Shown here one piece after another: positions 52,163 through 61,189 of a DNA stretch of 64,000 nucleotides (position 1 is the first letter of the stretch; each line of letters opens with the position of its first letter). The position numbers and the translations under genes were made by a program. The notes under the pieces are model-generated. The model was not told the origin of the DNA. It worked only from the letters and a program-made list of their open reading frames with translations, and searched no databases. Origin of the DNA: Alphaproteobacteria bacterium (GTDB lineage: Bacteria > Pseudomonadota > Alphaproteobacteria > Thalassobaculales > Thalassobaculaceae); NCBI GenBank assembly GCA_024742275.1, contig JANSYS010000004.1, positions 186,001 through 250,000 of the forward strand, read 5' to 3'.

Positions 52163-55100
52163 CTACTCGGCGGCCTGCGCAGCGCCGAGTTGGCGCGACA
52201 CGAGCTGGGCGTAGAGCCCGCCCCTTGCCAGCAGAGAGTCGTGGGTGCCTTCCTCCGCGACGCGACCGTCCTCCAGCACGGCGATCTTGTCGGCATCGCG
52301 GATCGTCGATAGTCGGTGGGCGATCACGATCGTCGTGCGGTCCGCCTTCAGGGTGTCGAGGGCGCCACGGACTGCCTGTTCGTTGACCGCGTCGAGATGG
52401 GATGTCGCCTCGTCGAGAATGAGGATCGGCGCGTCCTTCAGAAAGGCCCGGGCGATGGCGACCCGTTGCCGCTGGCCGCCGGAGAGCGATGTGCCACGCT
52501 CGCCGACCTGCGTGTCGATTCCGTCCGGAAGGGTTGCCACCAGGTCTTCCAGGGACGCTTGGCGGATCGCCGCTTCGAGCTCTTCCTCGGTGGCTTCCGG
52601 CCGTGCGACCATGACGTTGGCTCGGAGGGTGTCGTTGAAGAGATAAGTGTCCTGGGCTACCAGGGCGATCCGGCCGCGCAGATCGTCGAGTTTGTAGTCC
52701 TTGAGGTCGACGCCGTTCATCGTCACCCGGCCTTTGTCCGGGTCCCAGAACCGCATGAGAAGCTGCGCCGTGGTCGTCTTTCCTGCTCCCGAGGTCCCAA
52801 CCAATGCGACCGTTGCGCCGGCCGGGATATCCAGACTGACGGTGTCCAGGGCGTAACGATGCTGGCCCGGATAGGCGAAGGACACGGCGTCCAGCGTCAT
52901 CGGGGCCGGTCCCTCCGCCGGAGGCACGCCGGGACCGTCCGTCACCGGCACGGGTTCGTTCGCCAGCCCATAGTAGCGCCGGGTCGCGCCGAGCGTGTCG
53001 GCGAGCTGGCGGCCGATTTGGGCGATCTCCGAGATCGGCAGGAAGGCGGCCATGGCAAGCAGCGTCAGCAGCGGCAGGATACCGGCATCGATGACGCCGT
53101 TCGCCGCCATTATGCCGCCGGTGACGACGACCGCGAGACCGCCGAGACCTGTGAAGATCTCGAGCAGCGCCTGCTGCAGGGTAAGTTCCTTGAAGAACGG
53201 CAGCCGCAGGTCGATATGCCGTTGGGTCAGACGTTCGATCAGTTGGCCGCGCCGGTCCTCCTGTTGGAAGGCGACGATCTCTCCCAGCCCCTGAACGGAG
53301 TCGACCGCCACGGCGCCGAGTTCGCCTGCCGCCTCCCGCGCTTCCGATCCGAGCTGATCGACTTTGCCGCGCATGAGGAACGGGGCGACCGCGACCGCTG
53401 CCAGGAACGGCAACAGCGCGAGAGCGACCCATATGCTTTGGCTCGCGAGAACGGCCAGGACGGAAGCCGGCACCAACACGGCGACGAAGGCCGGCGCGAC
53501 GGTGTGAGCGAAGAAGTACTCGATCAGCTCGATATCGTTGGTCGCCAGAGACATCAGGTCTCCGGTGCGCCGTCGCACCAGATAGGCGGGCGCCAGGGCG
53601 TCGAGCTTGCGGAAGGTATCGATTCTCATCTCTGCGAGCAGACGGAACGCCATGTCGTGGGCAAGCCAGGACTCGAGCCAATGAAGCAGGCCGGACAGAG
53701 GGGCGACGATCGCGAGGCCGATCAGCCACTGGTCGAAGGGCGTGCCGTTCTTCAGTGCCAGGATGGTGAGCGCGCTGAACACGCCGACCCCGATGAACGT
53801 CAGCACCCGGAGCACGCCGAATACGAAGGTGAGAGTCAGCTTGCCCCACCAGGGCATGATGGTGCCCATCAGGGTCTTGACGACATCGAACCAGCCGAGA
53901 CCTTCGGCCTTGATAATCCCCTCGGTCGGAGCCTGCTTGGCGCCGCCCGGTATGGACGCGAGGGTCTCCGTGGCGGGGCGTGCGTCGAGGGTGACGTCGC
54001 TCTCTCCGCCCCGGAATTCACGCGCCTGCTCGGCCATCAGATCGGCATAGGCGCCGCCTTTCGCCATTAGGGCGTCGTGGCCGCCTTCCTCGACAACCTT
54101 GCCCTTGTCGAGCACGAGGATTCGGTCGCAGTCGATGACGCTCGACAGCCGATGGGCCAGCACGAGGGTTGTGCGCCCCTTCATCAGACGGTTGAGGGCG
54201 TCCTGAATAACCGCCTCGTTCTCCGCGTCGACCGCGCTCAGGGCCTCGTCCAGCACCAGGATCGGGGTGTCGCGCAGCAATGCCCGGGCGATGGCGACGC
54301 GCTGGCGCTGGCCGCCGGAAAGCTTGATGCCTTTCTCGCCGACGACGGTATCGTAGCCCTCGGGAAGAGCGGCGATGAAGCCATGGATGTTGGCGGCGGT
54401 CGCGGCGGCGATCACCTGGTCCTCGGTCGCTTCCGGCGCGCCCATACGGATGTTGTCGCCGATGGTCCCATGGAACAGGAACGTGTCCTGGTTCACGACA
54501 CTGATCCGCGAACGGATCTGGTCGAACGACATCTCCCTCAGGTCAACGCCGCCGATCGTGACGCGACCCCGTTCCGGATCAAAGAAGCGCAGGAGTAGAC
54601 GGACCACCGAAGACTTGCCGCAGCCGCTCGGCCCAACGAGTCCAATGCGCTCGCCGGCGGCGACGGTGAAATCGAGACCGTCATGCACGACTCGCCGGGC
54701 ACCGGGATAATGGAAGCCCACTGCTTCGAATGAAACGCTCGCCTCCAGGCTCTCGGCCGCCGGGTTGCGCGGGCCGTCAACCACCGCCGGCTCGCCGTCG
54801 AGGAGATGATAGACCCCCTTGGCTGCCGACATGCCGACCATGCCCTGATGCAGCACGTTCCGTAGCTCACGCATGGGCCGGAAGATCTCGACGCCCAGCA
54901 TCATGATCACCAGCAGTTCCGGCAGATCCATGGCCCCGGCCTCGACCCGCCAGGCGCCGACGGCCAGCGCCAGGGCGGCGCCGCAGGCGATCGCGCTGTC
55001 GGTGATGCCGCGCGACAGGACATTGGTGGCCAGAACCCACATGGTACGGCGGAACAGGTCGCGCGCCTTGTCGGCCAGCGTGTCGGCGCGCCGGGTGCTT

Positions 55101-55738
55101 TGACCGAACGCCTTCAGGGTCGGCAGTCCCTGGATCGAGTCTAGGAACTCGGCGGCGAAGGCGGCATAGGCCTTCTGACGGTTGCGGGAATTACGCTCGT
55201 CATGGCTGTGCCAGATCGCCGGCGCGAACAGCGCGATCAGCGCGAAGACCAGTAGTACGCCGGCCACGGGGAGGTCGAGGAAAGCGGCGAAGGCAAAGAT
55301 GCCGATGGGGGTCAGAAGCGAGACCAGGCCCTGTGGCATGTACTGTCCGAAATAGGTCTCGAGCTGTTCCACGCCGTCGACCAGGGTCAGGGTGATCCCG
55401 CCGGACCGCTCGCGCCCGACATAGGCCGGACCGAGTTCGGCCAACTTGTCGAACAGCTTCCGGCGCAGTCTCTTCTGCACAATTGAGGCCGTGCGGTGGG
55501 CGACGGTATTGCGCCAGTGCTCGAACGCGCCCCGCAAAACCATCACGGCGGCAATCGCGATGATCGGCCATATGAGCTGCTCGACCGTGTCGCCGGCGAA
55601 GATCCGGCCGATCAGCCAGCCGAGCAGGGCAAGCCGGGCGATCCCGAGAGCGACCGCGGCGAGCCCGACCAGGACGGCGAAGACGATCCGCCAGCGAACG
55701 CCTTCGGTGAAGGCCCAGAGACGGGTTTCGAAATGCAT
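52163..55738 (-). CDS. Fused double ABC exporter (two TMD-NBD halves in one chain)
   Basis: A 1191-residue ABC transporter with two membrane-ATPase units. The first membrane domain (about 15-300) precedes Walker A VGPSGCGKSS, signature LSGGQRQRVAIARALL and Walker B ILVLDEALSAVD; the second (about 630-910) precedes VGTSGAGKTTT, LSGGQRQRVAIARAFL and ILILDEATSHLD. Both ATPase sites look complete, with H-loops AHRLSS and AHRLST. The opening WRIVFAVLVGLAAVALGIARLALLGWLIG and the overall layout resemble CydDC and other heterodimeric exporters, here fused. The substrate may be a thiol, haem-related compound or lipid; nothing nearby decides. It is divergent from the LysR gene. Confidence 0.88.
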   Translation of the reverse strand: MHFETRLWAFTEGVRWRIVFAVLVGLAAVALGIARLALLGWLIGRIFAGDTVEQLIWPIIAIAAVMVLRGAFEHWRNTVAHRTASIVQKRLRRKLFDKLAELGPAYVGRERSGGITLTLVDGVEQLETYFGQYMPQGLVSLLTPIGIFAFAAFLDLPVAGVLLVFALIALFAPAIWHSHDERNSRNRQKAYAAFAAEFLDSIQGLPTLKAFGQSTRRADTLADKARDLFRRTMWVLATNVLSRGITDSAIACGAALALAVGAWRVEAGAMDLPELLVIMMLGVEIFRPMRELRNVLHQGMVGMSAAKGVYHLLDGEPAVVDGPRNPAAESLEASVSFEAVGFHYPGARRVVHDGLDFTVAAGERIGLVGPSGCGKSSVVRLLLRFFDPERGRVTIGGVDLREMSFDQIRSRISVVNQDTFLFHGTIGDNIRMGAPEATEDQVIAAATAANIHGFIAALPEGYDTVVGEKGIKLSGGQRQRVAIARALLRDTPILVLDEALSAVDAENEAVIQDALNRLMKGRTTLVLAHRLSSVIDCDRILVLDKGKVVEEGGHDALMAKGGAYADLMAEQAREFRGGESDVTLDARPATETLASIPGGAKQAPTEGIIKAEGLGWFDVVKTLMGTIMPWWGKLTLTFVFGVLRVLTFIGVGVFSALTILALKNGTPFDQWLIGLAIVAPLSGLLHWLESWLAHDMAFRLLAEMRIDTFRKLDALAPAYLVRRRTGDLMSLATNDIELIEYFFAHTVAPAFVAVLVPASVLAVLASQSIWVALALLPFLAAVAVAPFLMRGKVDQLGSEAREAAGELGAVAVDSVQGLGEIVAFQQEDRRGQLIERLTQRHIDLRLPFFKELTLQQALLEIFTGLGGLAVVVTGGIMAANGVIDAGILPLLTLLAMAAFLPISEIAQIGRQLADTLGATRRYYGLANEPVPVTDGPGVPPAEGPAPMTLDAVSFAYPGQHRYALDTVSLDIPAGATVALVGTSGAGKTTTAQLLMRFWDPDKGRVTMNGVDLKDYKLDDLRGRIALVAQDTYLFNDTLRANVMVARPEATEEELEAAIRQASLEDLVATLPDGIDTQVGERGTSLSGGQRQRVAIARAFLKDAPILILDEATSHLDAVNEQAVRGALDTLKADRTTIVIAHRLSTIRDADKIAVLEDGRVAEEGTHDSLLARGGLYAQLVSRQLGAAQAAE

Positions 55739-55914
55739 GACCTCAATCCTCGAACGTCGATTTCGCGATCATCCTATTTCAGGCGGCCCCGGAACCCAGT
55801 GGACGATTGCGAAGATCCTCTGAACGAATTTGAACATTGATGCAGTGCGGGATGAACGCGCAATATCAGGTGGGACGGTACGCGGGACCGTCAGCTGTGC
55901 GATTGGAGGGTTCG

Positions 55915-56844
55915 GTGATCAGCGATTGGGACAATCTGCGCGTGTTCCTGGCGTTGGCAGAGGAGGGCAGCCTAACCGCGGCTGCCCGCAAGCTGAAGGT
56001 CAGCCATCCGACCGTGTCCCGACGGGTTAAGGCACTCGAGGACGAGTTGGGAACGCGGTTGTTCGACCGGCTTCCCGACCGCTTCGTTCCGACGTTGGCG
56101 GCGACCCATCTGCTGGATGAGGTGCGGGCGATGGAACAGGCGGCCCAGGCGCTTGCGCGCCGAAGCGCAGGCCTGGTCGACAACCATCTCGGCACCGTCC
56201 GGATCTCGGTCGACGAGACCATGGCGGAGTTCGTCTCGCGACATCTCATGAAGTTGCGGGAGAACCATCGCTGCATCGAGTTCGAGATCGCTGTGGCCCA
56301 TATCTCGGCCAACCTGTCCCGGCGCGAGGCCGACTTGCTGATCCGCAACACCCTCCCGGACAGCGCCAGCCTGGTCGGCCGAAAACTCGGCCGGTTCGCC
56401 TACGCGGTCTACGGCACCCGGGCTTTCGCCGCCGATTGCGACGGAAGCGAAGCCTCTCTCCGCGTACTGCCCTGGGTCGGCTTCGACGACGATCACGTCT
56501 ATATGCCGGGTCAGCAATGGCAGGTCGGTCTGCTGGCGGGCACCGTGCCTGAGGTCCGCACCAACAATGGCGTGGTGCTCTATCACGCGATCCGTGAGGG
56601 TCATGGGGTCGGGGTGCTCCCCTGTTTCCTTGGCGACAGGGATCCCGGCCTGGTTCGCCTGACCCCGATCCTGGACGAGGTGATCGTCGACGAGTGGTTG
56701 CTGGTCCATCGGGACATGCGCTCGCTGCCGCGGATTCGCATCGTGATGGATGCCCTTGTGAAACTCTTCCAGGATATGCGTGCGGAGTATGAGGGCCGGA
56801 TCGATGCCGGGCGGCCGGTAAACGATCTGAAAGCCGCCGGCTAG
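55915..56844 (+). CDS. LysR family transcriptional regulator
   Basis: The 309-residue protein starts with a winged helix-turn-helix, WDNLRVFLALAEEGSLTAAARKLKVSHPTVSRRVKALEDELGTRLFDRLPDRFVPT, then an effector domain from about residue 85. The branch resembles LysR proteins with HPTVSRRV. The start is GTG 55915 because TTGGAGGG precedes it at 6 bases; the frame is open to 55837 without such a site. It is divergent from the ABC exporter, a common arrangement for a LysR protein and its target, but no operator was recognised. The stop overlaps the convergent racemase stop by four bases. Confidence 0.87.
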   Translation: MISDWDNLRVFLALAEEGSLTAAARKLKVSHPTVSRRVKALEDELGTRLFDRLPDRFVPTLAATHLLDEVRAMEQAAQALARRSAGLVDNHLGTVRISVDETMAEFVSRHLMKLRENHRCIEFEIAVAHISANLSRREADLLIRNTLPDSASLVGRKLGRFAYAVYGTRAFAADCDGSEASLRVLPWVGFDDDHVYMPGQQWQVGLLAGTVPEVRTNNGVVLYHAIREGHGVGVLPCFLGDRDPGLVRLTPILDEVIVDEWLLVHRDMRSLPRIRIVMDALVKLFQDMRAEYEGRIDAGRPVNDLKAAG

Positions 56845-57599
56845 TCCGACGCCCGGCGCTCCGATATCGCATGGCGCAAGGCCGCATCGGCGAGCAGGCG
56901 AGTGGAGTCCAGCGTGGGCAGGGGGCTGTTCCGATCCGACAGGACGAGCGGCAGTTCGGTGCAACCGAGGATCACGGCGTCGCAACCGCGATCCTTCATG
57001 TCTGAGATCAGAGCCGTCAGGAAAGCCGTCGACGAGTCGGTCTGAACATCTTTTACCAGCTCGTTCATGATGATTCGGGCGAGCATGTCTTTCTCGTCCT
57101 CCTCCGGGCGCACGCAGTCTATGCCGTGGATCGATAGCGCGTCCGGATAGACCAGGCTGTCGACGAGCCAGCGCGTTCCGAGAAGTGCCGCCCGCCGTAC
57201 GCCGCCACGCAGCGCCTGCTCGGCAACGACGTCGGCGATGTGCAGCCACGGTAGGGGAGAATAAGGCCGGACGTGGTCGAGGGCGGCGTGGATGGTGTTA
57301 TCCGGGCAGATCAGGAAGTCGGCGCCCATTGCCGCCAGTTTATCGGCTGAGCGTAGCATGATGCCGCCGACAGCCTCGAGGTTCGCGGCGTCCAGAGCCG
57401 TCACGTACTCCGCCAGCGAAAAGCCGTGCAGGGCGATTTCCGGATGCGTATGCGGTCCGAGGATCGTCGGCGCACGGGAACAGATCGTCCGATAGCAGAG
57501 AGCGGCTCCCTCGGCTGAACAGGCGACGATCCCAATCGTCCGGACAGGCCCGGTACCTGTGGCGAGCGTGACGGCCGGGGTGCGTTCGGGATATGTCAT
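56841..57599 (-). CDS. Aspartate/glutamate racemase family protein
   Basis: A 252-residue cofactor-independent racemase of the Asp/Glu family, with the catalytic cysteine pair Cys98 (LICPDNT) and Cys213 (ILGCTELPL). The fold opening TIGIVACSAEGAALCYRTIC is as usual, with Ser rather than Gly in the first loop. It would interconvert L- and D-aspartate, glutamate or a related acid; some relatives act on hydantoins or maleate. It shares its promoter region with the divergent XRE-cupin regulator, which probably controls it. Confidence 0.87.
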   Translation of the reverse strand: MTYPERTPAVTLATGTGPVRTIGIVACSAEGAALCYRTICSRAPTILGPHTHPEIALHGFSLAEYVTALDAANLEAVGGIMLRSADKLAAMGADFLICPDNTIHAALDHVRPYSPLPWLHIADVVAEQALRGGVRRAALLGTRWLVDSLVYPDALSIHGIDCVRPEEDEKDMLARIIMNELVKDVQTDSSTAFLTALISDMKDRGCDAVILGCTELPLVLSDRNSPLPTLDSTRLLADAALRHAISERRASD

Positions 57600-57617
57600 G
57601 GTAGCCTCTGTGTTGAA

Positions 57618-57643
57618 CGATCGTTCTATTTATAGAACGATCG
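57618..57643. promoter_or_regulatory. Inverted-repeat operator between the racemase and the XRE-cupin regulator
   Basis: CGATCGTTCTA (57618-57628) and TAGAACGATCG (57633-57643) are perfect 11-bp inverted repeats around TTTA. The left arm sits within GAACGATCGTTC (57615-57626), itself fully palindromic. It lies 19-44 bp before the racemase start and 43-68 bp before the regulator start, so one bound regulator could control both. Confidence 0.75.
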
Positions 57644-57685
57644 CCCCAAGCGTCAACGCGGGACCTTCGAGCTGGAGCAGAGACG

Positions 57686-58240
57686 ATGATGAACACGGAC
57701 CGGCGCCGGGCCTTCGCCCGGATGCTCACTGCGCGTCGTATCCAGAAGGGGCTGTCGTTGAGCGAACTTGCCAGGGCGGCAGGAATGGCAAAATCGAACC
57801 TGTTCCGTTTGGAGGCGGGCGAGGGCAACCCCAGCTTGGAGACGCTGTGGGCGTTGAGCGGCGCGCTCGGTGTCAGCGTCAGCGACCTGATCGACGACAG
57901 GAGCGCCGCGGTAAGACTGGTGCGTCGGGACCAGGCCGCCGATACCGGTGCCGAGGATGCGTTCTACGCTGTAACTCTGCTGTCTCGTTGCCCCGGGGGG
58001 GCGATCAGAGACCTATACCGCGTAGCGTTCCAGCCTGGCTCGGTAAAGGTGTCCGACCCTCACGGCGCGGCGACGGTAGAGCATATCGTTCTGCTGTCCG
58101 GTCGGGCCCGGGTGGGACCGACGGGGGCGACGGAAACCCTGGAACCCGGGGACTATTTCACCTTTCCGGCGGGACAGGGACACAGCTACGAGGCGTTGGC
58201 GCCGGACACGACGGCGCTGATCGTGATCGAGAATGGGTGA
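57686..58240 (+). CDS. XRE family transcriptional regulator with cupin domain
   Basis: The 184-residue protein joins an N-terminal helix-turn-helix (ARMLTARRIQKGLSLSELARAAGMAKSNLFRLEAGEGNPSLETLWALSGALGVSV, about 12-65) to a C-terminal cupin (about 105-184, ATVEHIVLLSGRARVGPTGATETLEPGDYFTFPAGQGHSYEA). Such regulators bind amino acids or related ligands in the cupin. It is divergent from the Asp/Glu racemase, sharing an inverted-repeat operator, so autoregulation and control of the racemase are likely. Two adjacent ATGs (57686, 57689) are possible starts. Confidence 0.88.
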   Translation: MMNTDRRRAFARMLTARRIQKGLSLSELARAAGMAKSNLFRLEAGEGNPSLETLWALSGALGVSVSDLIDDRSAAVRLVRRDQAADTGAEDAFYAVTLLSRCPGGAIRDLYRVAFQPGSVKVSDPHGAATVEHIVLLSGRARVGPTGATETLEPGDYFTFPAGQGHSYEALAPDTTALIVIENG

Positions 58241-58312
58241 CCGCCCGCCCAACGAAGCCCCCTGGGGAGGACGCCGGGGCTCATCCGAGGTGTTGGTCGA
58301 TGGCGGCGGTTG

Positions 58313-60964
58313 TTACGGAGCGGCCTCAGCGGATCGGCGCCGCCAGGCTTTGTGGACCTCCTCGAGGCCGAGAAGACTGAGCGCGACGGCCAGCATGGCC
58401 GCCCATTCGTGCAGGCTGATCGGCTGGATCGCTAGCACGCCGTTCAGCCCCGGGACGTACATCGCGCCGATATGGACGAGTTGCGCGACCGGCACGGCAA
58501 GGACCAGGAACGGGTTGGACAGCAGAGGGATACCGAACAGCGAGCGGGTCTCCGATCGGCTGCACAGCGCGCGGATGTTGCCGAACAGCACCATCAGCAT
58601 GAGTGTCAGGTTCCGCGCCATGTCGAGGTCGTAGCCGAGGTTGAGCAACGTTTGGAACGTCGTGTAGGCGAGCAGACCCATGGCGCCGCCGATGAGAAGA
58701 ACCGTACCGACGATCCGGCGTTCGAAGATCGCCTCGTTAGGCCGTCGCGGCGGTTGGGAAAGTTCGCCGCCTTCCTTCGGTTCGAAGGCCAGCGCCACGT
58801 CCTGTAATCCGTTTGCGACCAGGTTGAGCCAAAGTAGCTGAACGGCGGTCAGCGGCATGGGCAAACCGGTCAGGACCGCCATGAAGAAGAGCAGGAGTGC
58901 CGAGAACCCGGTGGCGACCAGCAGGCCGACCACCTTGCGGATGTTGTTGTAGACCACGCGGCCCTGCTCGACGCCGTCGACGATGGAGGAGAACCTGTCG
59001 TCGGTGATGATGATGTCGGCTGCTTCCTTGGCGACGTCGGTGCCGCGTTTGCCCATGGCGATGCCGACATTGGCCCGGTGCATGGCAGGTGCATCGTTCA
59101 CCCCGTCCCCGGTGACCGCCACGAAGTGTCCGGCGCGCATCAGCGACTCGACGATCTGCTGTTTCTGCAGGGGCTCGATTCTGGCGAAGACCCGGGTGCC
59201 CCGAACCAGATCGTCCAAGTCAGCGGAGCCCTGCGCCGCGGCTCGCCGAAGATCGGAGCCCGTGACCACGGGGTCGCCGGGGGCGGCGATAGCGAGTTCG
59301 CGGGCGATAGCGTGGGCGGTCGCCGGATGGTCGCCGGTGATCATCGCCACCTCGATGCCGCCGGCCCGACAGCGGTCGACCGCCTCGCGGGCCTCCGGGC
59401 GGACCGGATCGATCATGGCCACCAGACCGAGCAGCGTCATTTCGGCCATGGATCCCAGCGCGGAACCCGGTTCCGGCAGATCCCGGTCGGCCAAAGCGAT
59501 CACCCGGTAGCCCGCACGCGCCAGCCCTTCGAACTGATCCGCGACGGCGGCGTGGTCGATCGGCACTCGGCCTTCGGCTGTCCGCATGTGCGTCGACATC
59601 GCCAGGAGCTTCTCCGGGCTGCCTTTGACATGAAGCACATGGTTCTCGGCACGCCGGTGCAGACTGCCGGACAGTGCCCGTTCCGACTCGTAGGGGACCA
59701 GCTCGAGCCGGCTCTGCTCGGCGTGCAGGGCGCTGATCGACAGACCCAGTTTCTTGGCGAGCACGAGGAAAGCGACGTCGACGATGTCGCCGTCGAAATC
59801 CCATTCTTGGCCGGCGTAGTCGAGGCGGCTTTCGTTCGCGAGCGCGCCGGTGGTGCAGAGGGCGCGCAGCCTCGGCAGGTGGTCTTCAAATGGCTGAGCT
59901 TCGTCGCCGTCTCCGCCTGGCGGCTCGACGGTTCCGGGTCCGATGCCGGCGCCGGTGACCTCGAAACTGAGCCCGTCGGGCAGCACGATGCGGGTGGCGG
60001 TCATCTCATTGACCGTCAACGTTCCGGTCTTGTCCGAGCAGATGAACGTACAGGAACCGAGCGCCTCGACGGCGATCAGCCTACGGATAATGACGTTGTG
60101 CTTTGCCATCCGGTCCATGCCGATGGCGAGCGCCACGGTGAGCGCCGCCGGCAGACCTTCCGGGATGGTCGAGACCGCGAGGCCGATCGCCATCAGCGCC
60201 ATTTCCGACGGGCCGTAGCCCCCCACGGCGAACATCAGGGCGATCAGGGCGGCGATGGCGACGCCGATCCCCGCCGCGACCTGATACGTGAAACGCCGGA
60301 TACGGATCATCAGCGGCGGTTCGGAGACCCGGCGGGCGGACACCTCGCCGGCGATTGAGCCGAGTTGGGTCGACAGACCTGTGGCGATCACCTCTCCCTC
60401 GGCGCGGCCGTGGGTGACGACGGTGCCGGCAAAGACCATGTCGTGGCGCTCGGCGAGCGGGGCGTCGACCGGGATGGACGAAGCGACGCCTTTCGTTACC
60501 GCCACCGACTCACCGGTAAGCATGGACTCGTCGACGGCCAGATCCTGCGTGCCGAGCAGTCGGATGTCGGCGGCGGCCTTGTCGCCTGACGAGAGAAGGA
60601 GCAGATCACCCGGCACGACCGCCTCGCCGTCAATGGTCCGGGGTCGCCCGTCGCGGACCACGCGCGCCGTCCCGCGCACCATGCGACGAAGGGCGGATGC
60701 GGATTTCTCGGCCGCGCGCTCCTGGATGGTGCCGATCAGCGCGTTGATCAGGAGCACGGCCACGATGAACACGCCGCTGGCCACGTGGCTGATGGCGAAG
60801 GAGATCGCGGCGGCGATCATCAGAATGTAGATGAACGGGCTGACGAACTGGCGAAGGAACAGGCCGAAGATGCCGGTCGGCGTCGGTTCCGGCAGCCGGT
60901 TCGGGCCATGCCGGAGGAGCCGGTCAGCCGCGTCGCGTTCGGTTAGTCCGCCCAGAGTGGCCAT
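58313..60964 (-). CDS. P-type cation-transporting ATPase (P2A, calcium pump-like)
   Basis: An 883-residue inner-membrane pump. Visible are the N-terminal cation-ATPase region (LTERDAADRLLRHGPNRLPEP), the actuator motif TGES (150-153), PEGLP (268-272) in helix M4, the phosphorylation site Asp311 in CSDKTGTLTVNE, and the hinge TGDGVNDAPAMHRANVGIAMG. Conserved helices at the end match the P2 C-terminal domain. IPEGLPAAL fits P2A calcium or manganese ATPases, but sodium/potassium-type relatives share it. ATG 60964 is preferred over the 61066 frame start. It stands alone, and no metal riboswitch was recognised before it. Confidence 0.9.
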   Translation of the reverse strand: MATLGGLTERDAADRLLRHGPNRLPEPTPTGIFGLFLRQFVSPFIYILMIAAAISFAISHVASGVFIVAVLLINALIGTIQERAAEKSASALRRMVRGTARVVRDGRPRTIDGEAVVPGDLLLLSSGDKAAADIRLLGTQDLAVDESMLTGESVAVTKGVASSIPVDAPLAERHDMVFAGTVVTHGRAEGEVIATGLSTQLGSIAGEVSARRVSEPPLMIRIRRFTYQVAAGIGVAIAALIALMFAVGGYGPSEMALMAIGLAVSTIPEGLPAALTVALAIGMDRMAKHNVIIRRLIAVEALGSCTFICSDKTGTLTVNEMTATRIVLPDGLSFEVTGAGIGPGTVEPPGGDGDEAQPFEDHLPRLRALCTTGALANESRLDYAGQEWDFDGDIVDVAFLVLAKKLGLSISALHAEQSRLELVPYESERALSGSLHRRAENHVLHVKGSPEKLLAMSTHMRTAEGRVPIDHAAVADQFEGLARAGYRVIALADRDLPEPGSALGSMAEMTLLGLVAMIDPVRPEAREAVDRCRAGGIEVAMITGDHPATAHAIARELAIAAPGDPVVTGSDLRRAAAQGSADLDDLVRGTRVFARIEPLQKQQIVESLMRAGHFVAVTGDGVNDAPAMHRANVGIAMGKRGTDVAKEAADIIITDDRFSSIVDGVEQGRVVYNNIRKVVGLLVATGFSALLLFFMAVLTGLPMPLTAVQLLWLNLVANGLQDVALAFEPKEGGELSQPPRRPNEAIFERRIVGTVLLIGGAMGLLAYTTFQTLLNLGYDLDMARNLTLMLMVLFGNIRALCSRSETRSLFGIPLLSNPFLVLAVPVAQLVHIGAMYVPGLNGVLAIQPISLHEWAAMLAVALSLLGLEEVHKAWRRRSAEAAP

Positions 60965-61189
60965 GGCAATTCGCCTTGCTCTTTGGTGAGCGGCGATGCC
61001 TAAGAGCGTTCGCGCAACGCACCCCGAAGAGGACTCCGTTGTAGCGGGGCGTGGAGCCCAGCCCAATACCCTGTTTCAGGCGCGATGGCCGTCACCGGCC
61101 AGGCGTGTCCCGTCGGGCGGTGGTCGACCGTAAGGCCGGCCGCGGCCCCGATGTAGGCCGCGGCCGGGAAATTCGCCTCGATCGCTACC

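Noticed and set aside
59078-60358. 426-codon plus-strand frame inside the P-type ATPase gene
   Set aside because: The opposite strand encodes the phosphorylation and hinge motifs of the ATPase; this frame has none.
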